From Microcaldota archaeon (GTDB lineage Archaea; Micrarchaeota; Micrarchaeia; Micrarchaeales; Micrarchaeaceae), in the NCBI GenBank assembly GCA_021785805.1, contig JAJYEJ010000001.1:4317-68316 (forward strand): a DNA stretch of 64,000 bases, given 5' to 3'. Each line of letters begins with the position of its first letter. Position 1 is the stretch's first letter. The notes below the pieces were generated by a model. The model was given only the letters and a program-made list of their open reading frames with translations. It did no database searches and was not told the DNA's origin. Of this stretch, positions 60,391 through 64,000 are shown one piece after another. Both the position numbers and the translations under genes were made by a program.

Positions 60391-61206
60391 ATGGTTGAGG
60401 AAAAGCGAGAGGAGAAAGGGCCTGGTCCTGAGCTGCCAAAAGGAGCGCACCCGTCTTTTCTAAACACTATCAAGCAGAAGGAGCGCATCAGGGAAAAACT
60501 CTCTAAGATAAGACACAAGATAGGGGTCTACAGCGCTAAGGGAGGTGTTGGAAAGACCACCACCGCTGTCAATATCGCATTCACCCTTAGCAGGAAGGGC
60601 TTCAGAGTAGGGCTTCTCGATGCGGACATCGACTGCCCGAACGTCACGATGTTCCTCGGGATGGAAGACGCGAAGATGGAGCCAGTCATGCCGCTGCAAC
60701 CGCTCACCAAGGAAGGCGTGAAGGTAGCATCCACGGCCATGCTAGTGGATGAGATAAAGAGACCTATAATCTGGAGAGGGCCGCTAGTGGCGAAGATGAT
60801 AGGGGATTTCCTTGAGAACACGGAATGGGGAGAGCTCGATTATCTCATCGTGGACCTGCCGCCCGGGACCAGCGACTCTCCATTGTCGATAATGCAGCTC
60901 CTGAAGCTCGATGGGTTCGTCATCGTGACGACTCCGCAACGCATAGCGTGCATCAACTCCATAAGGTCTGGCATGATGGCGAAGAGGCTCGGGGTATCGA
61001 TCCTTGGCATAGTGGAAAACATGTCGGACAGGAAGGCAAGCAGAAACACCGAGGAAGTGGCAAAGAGCTTGGAAACGGAGCTCATCGGGGTGGTGCCCAT
61101 GCAGCAGCGTCTTGCGACCCTCGCCGATGAGGGTAAGGTACCGGTCCTTTCCGAAGATGAGTTTTACGCAGTATACGGAAAAATCGTAGACAGGCTGCCG
61201 CGCTGA
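60391..61206 (+). CDS. Mrp/NBP35-family iron-sulfur carrier ATPase
   Basis: A 271-residue P-loop ATPase that binds and delivers Fe-S clusters. Deviant Walker A SAKGGVGKTTTAVN, DADIDCPNVTMFLG (switch I), VDLPPGTSDSPLS (Walker B/switch II) and VENMSD are present. The usual C-terminal CxxC is not visible (the equivalent ENMSDRKASRN has none), so cluster binding may differ. The N-terminal 45 residues are charged. The ATG at 60391 is the first in frame. The stop precedes the 16S promoter. Confidence 0.9.
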   Translation: MVEEKREEKGPGPELPKGAHPSFLNTIKQKERIREKLSKIRHKIGVYSAKGGVGKTTTAVNIAFTLSRKGFRVGLLDADIDCPNVTMFLGMEDAKMEPVMPLQPLTKEGVKVASTAMLVDEIKRPIIWRGPLVAKMIGDFLENTEWGELDYLIVDLPPGTSDSPLSIMQLLKLDGFVIVTTPQRIACINSIRSGMMAKRLGVSILGIVENMSDRKASRNTEEVAKSLETELIGVVPMQQRLATLADEGKVPVLSEDEFYAVYGKIVDRLPR

Positions 61207-61250
61207 TGCGAGCCTTACGAGAGGAACCCTCTCTGGAGCCCGAGGTAAGG

Positions 61251-61258
61251 TATAAATA
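61251..61258 (+). promoter_or_regulatory. TATA box of the 16S rRNA
   Basis: TATAAATA with purine-rich GAGGTAAGG upstream, the strongest BRE/TATA match in the window. The RNA would begin near 61281, giving a leader of about 175 nt. A GAGAGG/CCTCTC hairpin at 61219-61233, just upstream, may end mrp transcription. Confidence 0.7.
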
Positions 61259-61290
61259 CATTTGCTATTAAAACTTCATTACCTATTCTT

Positions 61291-61392
61291 ATGTTTCCAT
61301 GGCGTAAAACGCCTTGGGCGAACAATGAAGGAGGAGGTTCATTGCTGCTTGGCAATGGATACATGAAAATTCCTGTTTGGGATTGGATGTAG
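61291..61392 (+). CDS. Possible 33-codon Trp-rich ORF in the 16S leader
   Basis: An ATG within about 10 nt of the predicted rRNA transcript start opens 33 codons, four of them Trp (FPWRKTPW near the start, VWDWM at the end). The stop falls on the first base of the processing stem. It contains hairpins GGCGT/ACGCC and CAATGAA/TTCATTG. It may be chance, or a leader peptide or RNA element; expression is unproven. Confidence 0.3.
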   Translation: MFPWRKTPWANNEGGGSLLLGNGYMKIPVWDWM

Positions 61393-61420
61393 TCTTGAGA
61401 AGTGTTATAAGGAACCGCAA
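61392..61420 (+). other. 5' arm of the pre-16S processing stem
   Basis: GTCTTGAGAA (61392-61401) pairs with TTCTCAAGAC (62994-63003), and AGGAACCGCAA (61410-61420) with TTGCGGTTTCCT (62974-62985). The unpaired 8-nt strands between the two helices form an internal loop resembling a bulge-helix-bulge site for the splicing endonuclease. Confidence 0.8.
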
Positions 61421-61454
61421 CGATTGTCTTTAATAAGCGGCAATCCAGCCATCG

Positions 61455-62940
61455 ACTCCAGTCGATGCTGCTGGAGGACACTGCTATCAGATTTCGACAG
61501 CCATGCAAGTCAGCTCAACGGCTTCGTTGGGCGGCGTACGGCTCAGTAACACGTAGTCAATCTACCGTAGAGAGGCGGATAACCTCGGGAAACTGAGGCT
61601 AATACACCATAAGCTAGAGCATCTGGAAGGAGCACTAGTCAAAAGGTACGCAAATTGTAGCGCAACTACTCTACGATGAGACTGCGCCGGATCAGGCAGA
61701 TGGCGGGGTAACGGCCCACCATACCTATAACCCGTAGGGGCTGTGAGAGCAGAAGCCCCGAGAAGGGCACTGAGACAAGGGCCCTAGCGCTACGGCGTGC
61801 AGCAGGCGCGCAAACTCTACAATGCGCGTAAGCGTGATAGGGGGAATCTGAGTGGTTCACTTCGGTGAACCTTTTGCCAAGTATAGCAAGCTTGGCGAAT
61901 AAGTGCTGGGCAAGACCGGTGGCAGCCGCCACGGTAATACCGGCAGCACAAGTGGTGTCCACGATTATTGGGCTTAAAGCGCTCGTAGCTGGCCAATGCC
62001 GTCTCATGTGAAATATTGGTGCTCAACATCAATGCGTGCATGGGATACCCATTGGCTCGGGAGCGGGTGAGGTAAGGGGTACTTATGGGGGAGGGGTAAA
62101 ATCCTGTAATCCTGTAAGGACCAACGGTGGCGAAGGCGCCTTACCAGAACGCATCCGACAGTGAGGAGCGAAGGCTAGGAGAACGAATCGGATCAGATAC
62201 CCGAGTAGCCCTAGCAGTAAATGATGCAGACTCTGGTGTTGCAAATGTCTCGAACGTTTGCAGTACCGTAGCGAAAGTGTTAAGTCTGCCGCCTGGGGAG
62301 TACGGCCGCAAGGTTGAAACTTAAAGCAATTGGCGGGGGAACACACAAGGGGTGGATGCTGCGGTTTAATTGAATACAACGTCGGAAATATTACCGGGAG
62401 CGACGGCAGGTTGAAGGCCAGACTAAAGATCTTGCCTGACGAGCCGAGAGGTAGTGCATGGCTATCGTCAGCTCGTGGTGTGAACTGTCCGGTTAAGTCC
62501 GGTAACGAGCGAGACCTTCGTTGACAGTTGCCACTGGCCTAGATATAGGCTAAGCACTCTGTCGAGACCGCCTCTGTTTAAAGAGGAGGAAGGAGAGGGC
62601 GACGGTACGTCAGTATGCTCTGAATCTCCCGGGCTACACGCGGCATACAAAGGTTGGTACAATGGGATGCTATGCCGAGAGGCAACGCAAATCCCCTAAA
62701 ACCAGCCTAAGTTCGGATTGAGGGTTGAAACTCACCCTCATGAAGCTGGAATCCCTAGTAATCGCCTGTCACTATCAGGCGGTGAATCTGTCCCTGTTCC
62801 TTGCACACACCGCCTGCCAAGCCACCCAAGTGGGGCTTTAATGAGGCAATGCCGTTAGGCATTTTCGAATTAAAGTTCTGTGAGGAGGGCTAAGGCATAA
62901 CAAGGTATCCGTAGGGGAACCTGCGGATAGATCACCTCGA
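61455..62940 (+). rRNA. rrs: 16S ribosomal RNA
   Basis: About 1,486 nt, without intron. The 5' end ACTCCAGTCGATGCTGCTGGAGG matches the archaeal ATTCCGGTTGATCCTGCCGGAGG with paired changes in the first helix. The 530 loop, the 900 region, the 1400 region (TTGCACACACCGCCTGCC) and the anti-Shine-Dalgarno end GATCACCTC are recognisable but diverged. The ends are estimated by alignment from memory. It stands alone: no tRNA-Ala or 23S follows, and the next gene is on the other strand. Confidence 0.95.
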
Positions 62941-62973
62941 ACAATTTTGTTCAACAACTGTGTGCGTAAGCAA

Positions 62974-63003
62974 TTGCGGTTTCCTTGCATTAATTCTCAA
63001 GAC
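62974..63003 (+). other. 3' arm of the pre-16S processing stem
   Basis: Pairs with the leader at 61392-61420. A CTTTTTAG run at 63015-63022 follows and may end the transcript. Confidence 0.75.
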
Positions 63004-63048
63004 TACACTCCATTCTTTTTAGATGGCCCCGCATAGCGTGAGCTTTGC

Positions 63049-63862
63049 TCATTTCCGAGCAACTGCCCATATCATCTTTGAGAATCCGGCATCTTTAGAC
63101 TCCTTTTTCAATCTGGACATAGAGCCGAGCCTCTTTATCTCGAAGCCAGCCTCCCTGAGTGCTGGTACATAAAGGTTTCCGACCTCTAATGGCCTATCCG
63201 CATAATACGGTCGATTGGGGTCCTCCCCTATTTCCCAATTGACCATCAGCAGGGTGCCGCCGTCTTTTATAGCAGGCCTTGAAAGTCTTACAACTCTTGA
63301 CCGTGAGTTCACAATGACAACCTCGCTATGGAAGTTGTAAGATTAATCTGGTACGCTATAAGTACCGATAAGCATTCTTTACGGCCAGTTCGAAGTTCTT
63401 TCTTGTTCCGAGACAGCCAAAACAGCCGATTTGCATGGCGGAATCGGATTTCCCGAGCTTGAGCCTCTTCGTGACATCCCCTAGCACATACCTTACTTTT
63501 GGCTTGACGCCCATTTTGGAAAGATGGCCTTGCTTGTACGCCATAGCCCTTTCTATTATGCCGCCAAGCAGCCTTTCGTTGTTTTTTGCGAAGGATATGT
63601 TTTCCTGCAGACGGTCAACCGCAACGACCTCCTTCGCTTCAGGATAGAAAATGTTCAGTACTGGTTCAGTAGGGCCGCACCCTAAATCCAGAACCTTTTT
63701 GCCCTTTACATTCTTGTATATCAGCTCGGCTACCGTGTTGTCTTCCGCGTTACCGTCAAATGAGTAGGCAGTCAGGGCGTAGCCATGCACGTATTCCTTA
63801 ATGTCCATGAAAGTGATTAGGGGCTCATCGGTATAAAAAGCTTCAACGCTACATACTGACAT
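63049..63862 (-). pseudogene. SAM-dependent methyltransferase, broken
   Basis: Two frames cover one protein. The first (from 63862, or the better ATG at 63808) carries the Rossmann start VKGKKVLDLGCGPTEPVLNIFYPEAKEVVAVD and ends at a stop at 63356. The second (63049-63312) supplies the C-terminal strands KDGGTLLMVNWEIGE and YVPALREAGFEIKRLG. The stretch between them has stops in all useful frames, so an indel or small insertion has broken the gene, unless the assembly is wrong here. Confidence 0.7.
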
Positions 63863-64000
63863 ATGTCAGCCAAACTGAAGCTCAATCCGGAGATAAGCTA
63901 TATGCTTGGCATATACGCATGCAACAAGGGAGGCCAGGCGATACAGCTTAGGACAAGAAGCGACGCGATGGCCGAGAAGTTCGCAAAGATAGCCTTGGAC
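63863..64000 (+). CDS. Unknown protein, 5' part only
   Basis: 46 codons at the right edge: KLKLNPEISYMLGIYACNKGGQAIQLRTRSDAMAEKFAKIALD. GTATAAAAAG near 63831-63840 predicts a transcript beginning at about the ATG, so it is probably leaderless. SYMLGIYACNKGG faintly recalls the first helix of LAGLIDADG-type proteins, but too little is visible to call. Confidence 0.6.
   Translation, partial: MSAKLKLNPEISYMLGIYACNKGGQAIQLRTRSDAMAEKFAKIALD

Noticed and set aside
61455..62940. An intron or insertion in the 16S rRNA.
   Set aside because: Conserved blocks follow at normal spacing and the total length is about 1,486 nt.

Overview
The window is chromosomal DNA from an archaeon. It carries an A1Ao ATP synthase operon, the exosome/SBDS/proteasome superoperon, a histone, SRP54, an archaeal-type GltX, a divergent archaeal 16S rRNA, TATA-box promoters (many giving leaderless or short-leader mRNAs) and GGTGA-type ribosome sites that match the GAUCACCUC 3' end of the 16S. 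The small, gene-dense genome with overlapping start/stop codons, the bacterial-type gyrase and the atypical 16S point to a DPANN lineage, most likely Micrarchaeota/ARMAN-like. That placement is inference, not a database result.

Layout: 0-4.6 kb, ATP synthase genes B(partial)-A-F-C-E-K reading leftward. 4.7-15.2 kb, a putative small RNA, a HicB-like protein, a surface protein, an HD-CoaD fusion with a P-loop kinase, RtcB, thioredoxin, HisS and CysS. 15.6-18.2 kb, a three-gene ABC-2 exporter. 18.3-19.4 kb, histone, zinc-ribbon and PRC-barrel genes. 19.6-27.7 kb, a leftward information-processing block (RpoP, L37Ae, Rrp42, Rrp41, Rrp4, SBDS, PsmA, S3Ae, S15, ValS). 27.8-34.8 kb, TRAM protein, aldo/keto reductase, Trm56, GyrA, GNAT and GyrB. 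35-41.4 kb, tRNA-Lys, HD hydrolase, VKOR, cyclic-DPG synthetase and GltX. 41.5-49.2 kb, FKBP, YbjQ, geranylgeranyl reductase, a single-repeat TBP, a glycosyltransferase, SRP54, DRG GTPase and an M20 peptidase. 49.3-52.5 kb, mostly unrecognised genes.

The most notable region is 52543-57567. It is an integrated element of about 5 kb at an intron-containing tRNA-Arg(UCU). The last 35 bp of the tRNA is duplicated at the far end. The tyrosine recombinase frame runs through both copies in the same phase, so integration has split the integrase gene as in SSV-type elements. The cargo is a ComF-like phosphoribosyltransferase and a DprA-like protein transcribed divergently from a promoter with two palindromes, a non-coding segment with two related hairpins, and a DUF262/DUF1524 (GmrSD-like) nuclease. 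This looks like a small mobile defence cassette.

The right end holds a truncated EamA transporter, TatD, a DUF929 thioredoxin-like exoprotein, an Mrp ATPase, a stand-alone 16S rRNA with a processing stem and a tiny Trp-rich ORF in its leader, a broken methyltransferase gene and the start of one more gene.

Other unusual points are the half-length TBP, the HD-CoaD fusion and 16S mismatches to standard universal primers.
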